From Microvirga brassicacearum (lineage in GTDB: Bacteria; Pseudomonadota; Alphaproteobacteria; Rhizobiales; Beijerinckiaceae): 64,000 nucleotides of DNA. The position numbers and the translations under genes are program-made. Shown in pieces: positions 55,295 through 64,000 of the stretch. Under the pieces are notes generated by a model. The model did no database searches. It had not been told where the DNA came from and saw only the letters and a list, made by a program, of their open reading frames with translations. The number at the start of each line of letters is the position of its first letter. Position 1 is the stretch's first letter. The stretch spans positions 323,237-387,236 of the forward strand of contig NZ_VCMV01000013.1 of assembly GCF_008757455.1 (NCBI RefSeq), read 5' to 3'.

Positions 55295-56545
55295 CTATTC
55301 CGCAAGCCTGACGCCCGGCGTCGGTTGCGGCGCGACGGAGGAATTGTCTTCCGCCACGAATTGCGCGACGGACCAGCCCCGCCGGTCGGTGTCCGACGCC
55401 ACGAAGTTATAGAAGTTGGAATCGCCCGTGGCCTGATGATCCGAGCGGAACGATCGCTTCCCGCCGACCGTGTCGAAGGTGTTCTCCTCCAGGACTTTCG
55501 CGACGGCTTTGGTCGATGAAGCGCCCGCCTTGGCGATCGCCTGAACGTAGACGTCGATGGCCGCATGGGAAACTCCCACATAGCCGCTCGGCCTGTCGTC
55601 GCCTGTGCGGGCGACATAATCGTCATAGAGGCGCTTGGCGGCCGGGACCCGGTCCACATAAGCGCCGGAATACCAGTCCGAGGCCGTCCAGAAGTTCGGC
55701 GGCGTGCGCTTGCCGAGGGCGTTGGCGAGCACGACGTCGTTGCCCATGTCCATGAAGACCTTGATCTTCCGTTCCCACCCGAAGGGGCGGGCCTGCTGGA
55801 CCAGGGTCGCGGGATCGGGAAATGACAGCATCAGTCCCTCGACGGGACCCGCCATGATCTGCGCGATTTCGTTCTTGAAGTCGTTGGCGCCCACCTTGAC
55901 CTTGATGACGTCGGTGATCACCGGCTCCTTGCCGGCAATCTCAGGATAATAGCGCCTGATGCCCGCCGCGAAGGCGCGCCATTGGGAGGCTCCCGCCTCG
56001 TTGTCCGTGGTGATCCCGCTCCAATGCCGGATCTCGGGATATTTCTGTGCCGCGAGCCGCCCGGCTGCACGCCCGCGGATCGCCGCGTTCTCGTTGAGAC
56101 GAAAGCCCAGCGGATTGAAGTTCTCATGCGTGAGCGAGTCTCCGTTCGCATGCAGCGTCATGAAGAGGCCGTCGATCGACTGCAGAATCCCGAAGGCCGC
56201 GAGTGCGGTCGCGGTGAAAATCCCGCCCGTGAACAGCTTCACGCCGAGACCGGACAGCTCCCGCATGGCGGCGACGGTTTCGTTCGGGTTGATCTTGTCA
56301 TCGCGCACGATGAGCTCGATCGGACGGCCCATCACTCCGCCAGCCTTGTTCAATTGTTCGACGGCGATCTCCGCGCCGATCTTGACATCGCGTCCGAGGT
56401 CCGGAGCGAACCCCGTGAGGGGAGCGAGCAGGCCGATCCGGATCGGGCCGGAATCCTGCGCGAAGACGTGACGGCCAAGGGACATGGTGCCGAGCGCCGT
56501 GGCGGAGCCGATCACCAGGCCTCGCCTACTTATACCGTGTGACAT
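55295..56545 (-). CDS. Liv-type substrate-binding protein with Tat-like signal
   Basis: Receptor of the second Liv importer, 416 aa. The N-terminus MSHGISRRGLVIGSATALG has a twin-arginine-like motif, so export by Tat is likely, unlike the Sec signal of the first Liv receptor. The mature start is PIRIGLLAPLTGFAPDLGRD and the block GGVMGRPIELIVRDDK is typical of the HAAT family. Start ATG at 56545 after ctgggagga; the longer frame is rejected. It is transcribed away from its presumed permease (57149) and shares the divergent region with it. Confidence 0.9.
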   Translation of the reverse strand: MSHGISRRGLVIGSATALGTMSLGRHVFAQDSGPIRIGLLAPLTGFAPDLGRDVKIGAEIAVEQLNKAGGVMGRPIELIVRDDKINPNETVAAMRELSGLGVKLFTGGIFTATALAAFGILQSIDGLFMTLHANGDSLTHENFNPLGFRLNENAAIRGRAAGRLAAQKYPEIRHWSGITTDNEAGASQWRAFAAGIRRYYPEIAGKEPVITDVIKVKVGANDFKNEIAQIMAGPVEGLMLSFPDPATLVQQARPFGWERKIKVFMDMGNDVVLANALGKRTPPNFWTASDWYSGAYVDRVPAAKRLYDDYVARTGDDRPSGYVGVSHAAIDVYVQAIAKAGASSTKAVAKVLEENTFDTVGGKRSFRSDHQATGDSNFYNFVASDTDRRGWSVAQFVAEDNSSVAPQPTPGVRLAE

Positions 56546-56594
56546 CGTGATCCTCCCAGATCCTGCTTGTCTTTGGTTTCGTGCGAACGGCGCG

Positions 56595-56921
56595 TCATTC
56601 CGCCGGTTCGTAGGTCCACGGCATGCCATCGACGAGAATGGCCTTGCTGACGGATGAAGCGAAGCGGGCGCGGACCGACTCCTGATATTCATCGGAATAA
56701 TAGAAGGCGCGGGCCTGATCCCATGACGGGAACTCCACGACGAAGAACCGGTCCGGCGTCCAGCCGCCCTCGAGGGTCTCCAGTCGGCCCTCCTGGCCCT
56801 CGACACTGCGGATCATGAAGCGCCCGCCATGCCGGTCGAGAATGGGTCGGGCGGCGGAGCGATAGCTCTCGTATTGCTCGCGGTCGTTGATCGAGATCTC
56901 GAAGATGAGATAAGCGGCCAA
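56595..56921 (-). CDS. DUF1330-family small protein
   Basis: Second DUF1330 protein, 108 aa, starting at TTG 56921 (LAAYLIFEISINDREQYESY) behind GGGAGGG. The TTG choice is supported by the ribosome site and by exact alignment with the first DUF1330 gene at 21103, which also uses TTG. Blocks: GGWTPDRFFVVEFPSWDQARAFYYSDEY. It is the first gene of a two-gene minus operon with the Liv-type receptor, under the minus-strand box at 57010. No function is known. Confidence 0.82.
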   Translation of the reverse strand: MAAYLIFEISINDREQYESYRSAARPILDRHGGRFMIRSVEGQEGRLETLEGGWTPDRFFVVEFPSWDQARAFYYSDEYQESVRARFASSVSKAILVDGMPWTYEPAE

Positions 56922-57009
56922 TCTACCCTCCCGGGTTCCACGAAGACTCTGCCAGCTTCGCGCCAGACCTGCTTCACGCAAGTATTCAGAGAGCAACTTG
57001 TAAGGATGT

Positions 57010-57028
57010 AATCGTCCGAACAGACTAA
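57010..57028 (-). promoter_or_regulatory. Catabolic regulon box 8m (TTAGTCTGTTCGGACGATT)
   Basis: Near-consensus copy on the minus strand, 88 bp upstream of the DUF1330 TTG start. Confidence 0.7.
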
Positions 57029-57055
57029 GACGGAGATCGGCCGGCATGCGCCAAT

Positions 57056-57074
57056 TGGATCAATCGGGACGATG
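57056..57074 (+). promoter_or_regulatory. Catabolic regulon box 9 (TGGATCAATCGGGACGATG)
   Basis: Plus-strand copy with full right half and weak left half, 74 bp upstream of the GTG at 57149. Together with box 8m it gives one box per direction in the divergent region 56922-57148. Confidence 0.55.
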
Positions 57075-57148
57075 ATGCGTAGGTTGGCGTGCCTTAACCA
57101 GAAGCAACCACGCCGAAACTCAATGAAGCTTTGTTGAGGAGGGAACGC

Positions 57149-59110
57149 GTGGGAATGCAGATCGGCTTCGCGCTGTTCAACGGCCTGACGGTTGGAATGT
57201 CGATCTTCCTGGTGGCGGCGGGAATAACGCTCGTCTTCGGCATGCTGAAGATTCTGAACATCGCCCATGGCAGCTTCTTCATGATCGGGGCCTATGTCGC
57301 CTACTCGATCATCGGGTCCCATCCGGACAGCACGTTGCAGCTGGTGTTTGCGGCCATTCTCTCCGGGTTCGTGCTTGCCGGGCTCGGGCTGCTCCTCAAT
57401 GCCAGTGTTTTTCAGAGATTGCGGAACATCGGCGAGGCCTATTCGCTGATCGCGACCTTCGCTCTTCTGATGATCTGCAACGGCGCCACAAAGATCATCT
57501 GGGGTGTCAATTATCATTCCGTCAGCGCACCTGATGCTCTCGCGGGGGCGGTGATCTACGGCAGCTTTTTCGCTCCCTCCTACTCGCTGTTCATCATCGG
57601 CCTGGGCGTGCTGACCTTCCTTGCCCTGGAGATCGTGGTCCACCGGTCCTCGGTGGGAAAGATCGTGAGGGCCATCGCGCATGACTCGTGGATGGCTAAC
57701 CTTGTCGGCATCAACACGTCGCGGATCTACGCGCTCGTGGTGATGGCAGCATTCTTCTGCGTCGGCATGGCCGGCGGACTTCTTCTGCCGAACCAGAGCC
57801 TCACGCCGCTGCTGTTCGAATCCTATCTCCTGCAGTCCTTCATGGTGGTGATCATCGGCGGTCTGGGAAACATCCGAGGAGCTTTTATCGGCGCCATCAT
57901 GCTCGGACTGATCGAGGGCGCGAACTTCCTGATGCTGCCCGGCATTCCCGGCATCCTGGTTTACGTCATCCTGATCGGCTTCCTTCTGTGGCGCCCGCAG
58001 GGGCTCTTCCCTCAGCCGGGAGCGGACACGGCTGACCGTGTCGAGGGCATGGCCGAAACGGAGGGCGTTCCGGCGACGATGCCGCCGAAATCGCTATCGG
58101 GCGGCATCGTGGCGGCGGTCCTCGTCGTCGGCGTTCTCGCAAGCATGCCGTTCTGGGCCAATGCAGGATTCTTGTTCATCGTAGGCTTCGCCATGGTCGA
58201 AGCGGTGCTGGCCCTCTCATGGAATCTGTTGTTCGGCTATGCCGGCCTCACGACCTTCGGCCACGCGGCCTTCTTTGCGCTCGGAGCCTATTTCGTGGGG
58301 TTCCTTCTGCGTCAGGACACAGGCATTCCGTTTCTGGCGCTCCTCTCGGGGTCGCTGGCTCTCGGAGCGCTCGTCGCCTTTATCGTGGGTTTCGTCGCCA
58401 TCCGGCGCACGAGCGGCATCGCGCTCGGAATTCTCACCCTGTCGCTTGGCGAGATCCTCAGGCGGGCCATCAGCTATTCTCCGGCGCTCGGCAGCGACGA
58501 CGGCCTGTCCGGCATCCCGCGGCCGCAGATCGATCTGGGTCCCGTCCTCGTCGATCTCAGCTCAGAGCGCGCGTATTTCTGGTTTCTGCTGGCGGCCTGT
58601 TCGCTCGTCGCGCTCGCGTTGTGGAGCTTTACCGTCGGACCCATGGGCCGTGTCCTGATCGCGCTGCGGCAGGATCCGGTTCGCGCGGAGTTCCTCGGCA
58701 TCGATGTCAGGCGTTATCGGCTGCTCGCCTTCGTGATCTCCGGCGCCGTCGCGGCCCTGGCCGGCGCGCTGCAGGCCCCCTGGGCGCAGATCGTGACTCC
58801 CGAAGCCGCGAGCTATCTGCATTCCACGCAGCCCATGCTGAACACGCTTCTGGGCGGATCGGGTTTCTTCTGGGGGCCGATTGTCGGATCGGCGATCTTC
58901 TCGGGCATCAGCTATGCGACACGCACTCTAGCGGGCCTGTCGGAAGTCGTCAGCGGAGGCATTCTTCTGGTCGTTGTCCTCGCAGCGCCCGGAGGCGTGC
59001 TCGGTCTCGGTTCGCGCTTCAGCCGAACGTGGCGCATCGGTGCGCTGCACAAACGGCCCGCCGTCGACGAACTGGCGCGGGTCGGAAAGCAGGCGGTGGG
59101 CGGGCCATGA
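57149..59110 (+). CDS. Fused LivH-LivM ABC permease (second copy)
   Basis: Fused Liv permease of about 653 aa. The LivH half runs from about residue 3 (MQIGFALFNGLTVGMSIFLV) to 300, and the LivM half from about 320 (LLFGYAGLTTFGHAAFFALG at about 360). The linker is rich in Ala, Glu and Pro. Start: GTG at 57149 with GAGGAGGG at good spacing; an ATG at 57155 is also possible. It is only moderately similar to the fused permease at 22875, so this is a second independent transporter rather than a recent duplicate. Confidence 0.92.
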   Translation: MGMQIGFALFNGLTVGMSIFLVAAGITLVFGMLKILNIAHGSFFMIGAYVAYSIIGSHPDSTLQLVFAAILSGFVLAGLGLLLNASVFQRLRNIGEAYSLIATFALLMICNGATKIIWGVNYHSVSAPDALAGAVIYGSFFAPSYSLFIIGLGVLTFLALEIVVHRSSVGKIVRAIAHDSWMANLVGINTSRIYALVVMAAFFCVGMAGGLLLPNQSLTPLLFESYLLQSFMVVIIGGLGNIRGAFIGAIMLGLIEGANFLMLPGIPGILVYVILIGFLLWRPQGLFPQPGADTADRVEGMAETEGVPATMPPKSLSGGIVAAVLVVGVLASMPFWANAGFLFIVGFAMVEAVLALSWNLLFGYAGLTTFGHAAFFALGAYFVGFLLRQDTGIPFLALLSGSLALGALVAFIVGFVAIRRTSGIALGILTLSLGEILRRAISYSPALGSDDGLSGIPRPQIDLGPVLVDLSSERAYFWFLLAACSLVALALWSFTVGPMGRVLIALRQDPVRAEFLGIDVRRYRLLAFVISGAVAALAGALQAPWAQIVTPEAASYLHSTQPMLNTLLGGSGFFWGPIVGSAIFSGISYATRTLAGLSEVVSGGILLVVVLAAPGGVLGLGSRFSRTWRIGALHKRPAVDELARVGKQAVGGP

Positions 59111-59862
59111 TCGAGTGCTCGAATATCTACAAGAGCTACGGCGCAATCCCGGTCCTGAAGGGCATTTCCCTCACCGTCGCGGAGCGGGAGACATTCACCA
59201 TCATCGGTCCGAACGGCGCCGGGAAGACGACCCTGTTCAAGGTGCTGACGGGCGAGGTTCCCGCCAATGCCGGCGTGGTGACATTCAACGGAGAGAACAT
59301 TACGCGTCTGTCCGCCAGCGCGCGGGTGCACCGAGGGTTCGGCAGGACGTTTCAGGTCGCACGGATCCTTCCGTGCAACAGCGTCCTGGAAAACCTCATC
59401 ATTGCACTGGAGGCGAGGGCGCGGCGAACGGAACGGGGTTCACTGCTGCAGCTGCGGCCTTCGGACCGCACCTGGGACGATGCGGCCGAAATCGCGGGCA
59501 GGATCTCTCTCCTGAACAAGGTGGACATTCCCGCGCGCTTCCTGTCGCATGGCGACCGGAAGCGGCTTGAGCTCGGCGTCACCCTGGCCCTGAAGCCGAA
59601 GATCCTGATGATGGACGAGCCCACTGCGGGCATGTCGCCGGGCGACCGCAACGCGACCATCGACATGATCGTGCGCGTGAAGGACGAGGACCGTCTCACC
59701 ATCATGCTGACCGAGCACGACATGGATGTCGTGGCTCATTTGTCCGACCGGATCATGGTGATGAACTACGGCGAGGCCATCGCGGTCGGGACGCTGAGCG
59801 ACATCCGCGACAACGCTGCCGTGCGGGACATCTATCTGGGGGAGGAAATCGGCGATGCTTGA
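59107..59862 (+). CDS. LivG-type ABC ATP-binding protein
   Basis: ATPase of 251 aa, starting at the ATG 59107 that overlaps the permease stop by 4 bp. Walker A GPNGAGKTTLFKVLTG (about residues 36-51), degenerate signature LSHGDRKRLELGVTLAL (about 150-166) and MMDEPTAGMSPGD with the LivG-type switch LTEHDMDVVAHLSDRI. It overlaps the LivF-type gene by 8 bp. Confidence 0.93.
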   Translation: MIECSNIYKSYGAIPVLKGISLTVAERETFTIIGPNGAGKTTLFKVLTGEVPANAGVVTFNGENITRLSASARVHRGFGRTFQVARILPCNSVLENLIIALEARARRTERGSLLQLRPSDRTWDDAAEIAGRISLLNKVDIPARFLSHGDRKRLELGVTLALKPKILMMDEPTAGMSPGDRNATIDMIVRVKDEDRLTIMLTEHDMDVVAHLSDRIMVMNYGEAIAVGTLSDIRDNAAVRDIYLGEEIGDA

Positions 59863-60556
59863 GGTGTCGGGGCTGAACGCCTTCTATGGCGACAGCCACA
59901 TTCTTCACGGCGTCGATCTGACGGTCGGCAGCAGCGACCGGGTCTCCATTCTAGGGCGCAATGGATCCGGCAAGACGACGCTGATGAAGAGCATCCTGAA
60001 TGCGGGGCCCCGCATCCATGGCGGCATCCGTCTCGACGGGACGGATCTCGCCCGCGAGACCTCCTTCCGGCGCGCGCGCCTCGGTCTTTCGCTTGTTCCG
60101 GAGGACCGCCGGATCTTCCCGCACCTGACGGTCACGGACAACCTTCTGATCGCGCTCGCGGCGGCAGGCGACAGAGCCGGCCTCGATCTCGAGCGGGTCC
60201 TCGATACGTTCCCGATGCTCGGGCCGCTCGCGGCGCGCTACGGCAGCCAGCTGAGCGGCGGGCAGCAGCAGATGGTCGCGGTCGCCCGCGGGGTCATGCC
60301 GCGTCCGAGATGCCTTCTCCTCGACGAGCCTACGGAAGGGCTCGCGCCGGTCATCGTCAGGCAATTGGCGGCGTCGGTCGTCCGACTCTGCGACGAGTTC
60401 AAGATCGGCCTGCTTCTCAGCGAGCAGAACATCTGGTTCGCACGCTTCTGCACGCAGCATGTTCACATCATCGAGAACGGCCGCATCGTGTTCTCCGGAT
60501 CATGGGACGAATTCGAGTCCCGGCCGGACGTGAAGCACCGTTATCTCGCCGTATGA
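59855..60556 (+). CDS. LivF-type ABC ATP-binding protein
   Basis: Second ATPase, 233 aa. Walker A GRNGSGKTTLMKSI (about residues 35-48), signature QLSGGQQQMVAVARGVM (about 131-147), Walker B CLLLDEPTEGLAP. The stop overlaps the next ATG by 4 bp, so the importer and the two metabolic genes behind it are one transcript. Confidence 0.93.
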   Translation: MLEVSGLNAFYGDSHILHGVDLTVGSSDRVSILGRNGSGKTTLMKSILNAGPRIHGGIRLDGTDLARETSFRRARLGLSLVPEDRRIFPHLTVTDNLLIALAAAGDRAGLDLERVLDTFPMLGPLAARYGSQLSGGQQQMVAVARGVMPRPRCLLLDEPTEGLAPVIVRQLAASVVRLCDEFKIGLLLSEQNIWFARFCTQHVHIIENGRIVFSGSWDEFESRPDVKHRYLAV

Positions 60557-61545
60557 GAGGACAAATGACGTCTCCCAGAGAAACCGGCGCCGGAACGCCG
60601 CGGATCGCCTTCATCGGCGCAGGAAGCATCGGTCGTCCGATGGCGGAGCGGCTGATCGAATGCGGCCGGGACTTGATCGTGTGCGATCCATCGCCCGCGG
60701 TCAGGGCTCACTTCGCCGCCTTGGGCTGCCCCACGACAGACACGCCCGGAGACTGCGCCGATGCCGGGATTGTCATCTTCATGGTTGCGAACGACGCCCA
60801 GTTGAAGAGCGCGGCTACTGGGCCTTCCGGCCTCATAGCCGCCATCAATGCGTCGGCTGCCCCGATCCTCTTGATCATGAGTACGGTTCTTCCGGAGACG
60901 GTTCTCGACATTGCAGCGGAGGCCGCTTTGCGGCACGCCCGCACAATCGACGCGCCCGTCAGCGGCGGCTCCCTCAAGGCACGCGACGGCACCCTGTCGA
61001 TCATGGCTTCCGGAGATCCGGCCGATATCGACGCGGCACGCCCCGTCCTCGACCAGCTCGCCTCCGTGACGTTCGAATGCGGCGCCTTGGGAAACGGACA
61101 GAAGACCAAGATCCTCAACAATCTGGTCGGCGTCGCCAATCTCTTCCTCTTCGCCGAGACCATGCGCGTTGCGCAGCTTCTCGGCATGGATCTGCAGCGG
61201 CTGGCCGATGTCATGGAAAGGAGTTCCGGACGGAACAACGGCACCAAGGACTGGACGGCCCGTCAGGGTCTGTTCCGCTGGAACAGCGGGGATCTCGCCG
61301 CGGCCCGATCCGTCGTCGACGTGACTCGAAAGGATCTCCACCACGCCCTGATGCTCGCTGAAAGGGCAGGCGCCGCGACGCCCCTTCTCAGGGCGCTCGT
61401 TCAGGGTCACGACGAGACCCCTTACGGCGATGTCCTCGAGCGCTGGCGCGCCCTGGCATCCGAAGACGGCGGAACGGGCGGCCGCTCCAGCACCACGATC
61501 TCCAACGAGCATGAAGGATCCTCCGACCATGACCGAGTTCCGTGA
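60553..61545 (+). CDS. 3-hydroxyisobutyrate-dehydrogenase-family oxidoreductase
   Basis: NAD(P)-dependent beta-hydroxyacid dehydrogenase, 330 aa. The cofactor site is RIAFIGAGSIGRPMAERL (about residues 17-34). The substrate signature is DAPVSGGSLKARDGTLSIMASG (about 135-156) and the catalytic lysine is in NGQKTKILNNLVG (about 181). The start is the ATG at 60553 overlapping the LivF stop, with an ATG at 60565 as alternative. It overlaps the next gene by 17 bp. The importer may bring in the hydroxyacid that this enzyme oxidises. Confidence 0.9.
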   Translation: MRGQMTSPRETGAGTPRIAFIGAGSIGRPMAERLIECGRDLIVCDPSPAVRAHFAALGCPTTDTPGDCADAGIVIFMVANDAQLKSAATGPSGLIAAINASAAPILLIMSTVLPETVLDIAAEAALRHARTIDAPVSGGSLKARDGTLSIMASGDPADIDAARPVLDQLASVTFECGALGNGQKTKILNNLVGVANLFLFAETMRVAQLLGMDLQRLADVMERSSGRNNGTKDWTARQGLFRWNSGDLAAARSVVDVTRKDLHHALMLAERAGAATPLLRALVQGHDETPYGDVLERWRALASEDGGTGGRSSTTISNEHEGSSDHDRVP

Positions 61546-62464
61546 AGTGGCGACAGGATTGCGCTTTCCCGAGGGGCCGGTCGCGCTTCCCGACGGATCG
61601 TGCCTCGTCGTCGAGATGGAGGGTCAGTCGCTGACTCATGTGGCGCGGGACGGGACGGTCACGCCGGTGGCGCATCTCGGGGGCGGCCCGAACGGAGCGG
61701 CGCTCGGGCCCGACGGCCATTGCTATGTCTGCAACAATGGCGGCGTGCGCTTCCACAAGGACGAGCATGGCATCCGCCCCGCCGGTCAGGATCCCTCCTA
61801 CCGGTCTGGGCGGATCGAGCGGGTCGATCTGCGAACGGGCCTGGTCGAGGTCTTATATGACCGCACGGAGGCGGGCCCGATCCGGAGCCCGAACGACCTC
61901 GTCTTCGATCGTTTCGGCGGTTTCTGGTTCACCGATTCAGGCAAGACCCGGGAGCGCGATGCCGACCGGGGGAGCGTATATTATGCGAAGGCGGACGGAT
62001 CGGCTTGCACGGAGGTCATCTTTCCGATGCTGGTTCCCAACGGCATCGCCCTGTCACCGGACCAGACCAGACTGATCGTCGCGGAGACCCATACGGCGCG
62101 CCTCTGGTCCTTCGAGATTGCAGGCCCCGGGGCGATCGTCAGGAAGCCCTGGCCGTCACCGCATGGCGGCGAACTGATCGTAGGTCTGCCCGGCTATCAA
62201 TGGTTCGACTCGCTTGCCCTCGACAGGGCGGGCAACATCTGCGTCGCCACGCTCATCACGGGCGGGATCACCGTCGTCTCGCCGGATGGAAGCAAGGTCA
62301 AGCACATTCCTCTCCCGGATGCCTACACGACCAATCTCTGCTTCGGAGGGGACGATCTGAAGACCGCGTTCGTGACCCTTGCGATCAGCGGCCGTCTCGT
62401 TGCTATCGACTGGCCTAGATCGGGCCTGCCGCTGAATTATGGTTCACATGTGACTTACCGCTAG
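61529..62464 (+). CDS. SMP-30/gluconolactonase-like protein
   Basis: Six-bladed beta-propeller lactonase, 311 aa. The N-terminal TGLRFPEGPVALPDGSCLVVE holds the metal-ligand glutamate, and SPNDLVFDRFGGFWFTDSG (about residues 120-138) and LVPNGIALSPDQTRLIVAETHTARLW (about 170-195) hold further ligand blocks (Asn and Asp) of the family. The predicted role is hydrolysis of a sugar-like or hydroxyacid lactone, so it may work with the preceding dehydrogenase. Start ATG at 61529. Last gene of the operon. Confidence 0.9.
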   Translation: MTEFREVATGLRFPEGPVALPDGSCLVVEMEGQSLTHVARDGTVTPVAHLGGGPNGAALGPDGHCYVCNNGGVRFHKDEHGIRPAGQDPSYRSGRIERVDLRTGLVEVLYDRTEAGPIRSPNDLVFDRFGGFWFTDSGKTRERDADRGSVYYAKADGSACTEVIFPMLVPNGIALSPDQTRLIVAETHTARLWSFEIAGPGAIVRKPWPSPHGGELIVGLPGYQWFDSLALDRAGNICVATLITGGITVVSPDGSKVKHIPLPDAYTTNLCFGGDDLKTAFVTLAISGRLVAIDWPRSGLPLNYGSHVTYR

Positions 62465-62642
62465 CCGGAGCTCAGACGTAACGTTTGCGGTCCGCAGCAT
62501 TTTCACCGACCGGACTGCCGCAATGAAACTCAGAGAATGAGCGGAGAACGCGGTTCAGAATTCATCGCCTTTGCGACGCCAGGGACTGCCACAGAGAACG
62601 GGACAGTCAAAAATTATTCAGCGGTCACAAGGGTTTAGGCTG

Positions 62643-62732
62643 TGGCGGAGGGAGAGGGATTCGAACCCTCGATACGGTTTCCCGTATACACACTTTCCAG
62701 GCGTGCGCCTTCAACCACTCGGCCACCCCTCC
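62643..62732 (-). tRNA. tRNA-Ser (anticodon GGA)
   Basis: The 90-nt minus-strand sequence begins GGAGGGGTGGCCGAG and ends CCCTCC-G-CCA, with CCA encoded. The acceptor stem, T-arm (GGTTCGAATCC), a long variable arm typical of Ser and the anticodon loop CTGGAAA with GGA are visible. It reads UCC/UCU codons. Confidence 0.95.
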
Positions 62733-62944
62733 ATCGTCGAGCTTTTGGGCTCCGGCTCCAGCGGCTCCCTGAGGGCATCCGGCTGGAGTTCCGTCCGCGT
62801 GGTGTGCGGAGGAGGGTCGTGTATCGCCAAACGAGGGCTGAAGGCAAGGTCGAACTTCACCGACGCGTCAACAGCGGAGGGAATGATTTGCTTGTAGGGC
62901 AAAACAGATTAGTATTCGGCCCTCCGTTTAGGCAGGGGTCATTC

Positions 62945-63265
62945 TTGAAATTTCTGGCGCGCAGTCTGGGCCTGATCTTGGTCGCGGCCGGGTTCGTCGG
63001 TCTCGTGATCGATGGGACACGGTCGATCGTCAACAATTCCCTTTCGTTCGCCTCGGTGGCCGGCATGGTCGATGCGCTTGTGCCCGGCGGCATATCCGGC
63101 CTGCAGGAAAAGGTGACGTCGCAGGTCCATCCATTGCTATGGGATCCGGTGCTGGTCCACCTTGTGCAGCTTCCGGCCTCGGTGACAGGGTTCTTCCTGG
63201 GCGCGTTTCTGCTTTGGCTCGGACAGAAGCCTCTTGAACCGATCGGGTACTTGGCGGGCCGATAG
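62945..63265 (+). CDS. Small conserved membrane protein
   Basis: Protein of 106 aa with two hydrophobic segments (about residues 5-25 and 72-95), starting at TTG 62945 (LKFLARSLGLILVAAGFVGL) after aggcagggg. Frame further upstream runs through the tRNA and is rejected. A polar loop with MVDALVPGGISGLQEKVTSQVHP lies between the segments. Similar small proteins lie near msrA in related genomes as I recall; function unknown. 78 bp separate it from msrA. Confidence 0.72.
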   Translation: MKFLARSLGLILVAAGFVGLVIDGTRSIVNNSLSFASVAGMVDALVPGGISGLQEKVTSQVHPLLWDPVLVHLVQLPASVTGFFLGAFLLWLGQKPLEPIGYLAGR

Positions 63266-63343
63266 ACCTTCGTCCAGCAATTTCCTGCCCTCGCGATCCG
63301 CCGAAAAGTGACTACATAGGGTGGGCCAAACGAGAGAACCGCC

Positions 63344-64000
63344 ATGTTCAACGCCCGTAAGCCCATCGATCTTCCGTCCCCGGCGGACGCCCTGCCTGGC
63401 CGTGAGATGGCCATCCCGACCGCTGCCCACCATTTCGTCAACAAGCGCCCGCTTCAGCCGCCATTCCCAGCGGGCCTTGAGACGGCGTTGTTCGGGCTTG
63501 GCTGCTTCTGGGGAGCAGAGCGCAAGTTTTGGGAAATGGGCGAGGGCGTCTGGACAACCGCCGTCGGCTATGCCGGAGGCACGACGCCCAACCCGACCTA
63601 TGAGGAGGTGTGCAGCGGCCGCACGGGACACACCGAGGTCGTGCTCGTGGTGTTCGATCCGCAAAAAATCTCCTACGAGACGTTGCTGAAAGCGTTTTGG
63701 GAGAACCATAACCCGACCCAAGGCATGCGCCAGGGCAACGACATCGGCACGCAATACCGGTCTGCGATCTACGTCTTCGACGAGGACCAACGGAGGGCTG
63801 CCGAAAATTCCAAGCGGGTCTACGGCGAAGCTCTGGCTGCAAAAGGTCTTTCGGCGATCACAACTGAAATTCGCGACGCCGGGCCGTTTTTCTATGCCGA
63901 GGATTACCACCAGCAATACCTGGCCAAGAACCCCAGCGGCTATTGCGGGATCGGCGGAACGGGTGTGGCCTGCCAGATCGGCACCGGGGTTGCCGTAGCC
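63344..64000 (+). CDS. msrA: Peptide-methionine (S)-S-oxide reductase (3' end beyond the window)
   Basis: Repairs oxidised methionine in proteins. 219 codons are visible and the frame is still open at the window edge. The catalytic cysteine is in [13 protein letters not shown] (about residues 51-63), and family blocks [40 protein letters not shown] and [12 protein letters not shown] follow. Resolving cysteines are in [15 protein letters not shown] near the end. The gene is probably almost complete. Start ATG at 63344. Confidence 0.96.
   Translation, partial: MFNARKPIDLPSPADALPGREMAIPTAAHHFVNKRPLQPPFPAGLETALFGLGCFWGAERKFWEMGEGVWTTAVGYAGGTTPNPTYEEVCSGRTGHTEVVLVVFDPQKISYETLLKAFWENHNPTQGMRQGNDIGTQYRSAIYVFDEDQRRAAENSKRVYGEALAAKGLSAITTEIRDAGPFFYAEDYHQQYLAKNPSGYCGIGGTGVACQIGTGVAVA

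Overview
The window is GC-rich DNA, almost certainly from an alphaproteobacterium and most likely a member of Hyphomicrobiales. That guess rests on the decayed minC, which looks rhizobial, on the several ABC uptake operons, and on the style of the msrA and tRNA-Ser region; no marker gene proves it. Genes are tightly packed in operons, many with 4-bp ATGA or GTGA overlaps.

Layout. (1) 1-10314 (+): an Fbp/Afu-type ABC importer (permease cut by the window edge, ATPase, two paralogous binding proteins), followed by six phosphoester hydrolases of four folds: three inositol-monophosphatase-like proteins, a HAD hydrolase, a tyrosine/dual-specificity phosphatase-like protein and a calcineurin-type metallophosphoesterase. 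A convergent LacI-type regulator closes it (10272-11303). I read it as a candidate uptake and dephosphorylation locus for a phosphorylated polyol or sugar. (2) 11304-14567: a DHA2-family (QacA/SmvA-like) efflux pump lies between two decayed genes, a frameshifted RidA-family remnant and a deleted minC remnant. (3) 14488-44784: a large acyl-CoA catabolic region holding a paired acyl-CoA dehydrogenase operon, a Liv-type ABC importer with a fused permease, several short-chain dehydrogenases, a CoA ligase, a flavoprotein, a bifunctional hydratase/3-hydroxyacyl-CoA dehydrogenase, ipdA-ipdB, an acyl-CoA dehydrogenase with an APH-type kinase, a thiolase with a convergent TetR regulator, and an ipdC-echA20-like-ipdF-like operon. 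(4) 44805-57148: a LuxR-type regulator, a second Fbp-type ABC importer with a PaaK-like CoA ligase, an epimerase/SnoaL/SDR operon, a gamma-carbonic-anhydrase-like protein, and a Liv-type binding protein with a DUF1330 protein. (5) 57149-62464: a second Liv importer, again with a fused permease, then a 3-hydroxyisobutyrate-dehydrogenase-like protein and an SMP-30-like lactonase. (6) 62643-64000: tRNA-Ser(GGA), a small membrane protein and msrA, a housekeeping edge.

How the parts fit. IpdC, EchA20, IpdF, IpdAB and a thiolase are the enzymes described for opening the last two rings of steroids (HIC-CoA to COCHEA-CoA to MOODA-CoA). Relatives of all of them are here, so the region probably degrades the C/D-ring propionate of a steroid or a similar polycyclic substrate. 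No ring A/B genes (HsaA-D type) are visible. A 19-bp dyad-like box, consensus TTAGTCYNTTCGGACGATG, lies 43-142 bp upstream of most of the operons between 14.5 and 57.1 kb and nowhere else that I found. It points to one regulon, perhaps under the LuxR-type or TetR-type regulator.
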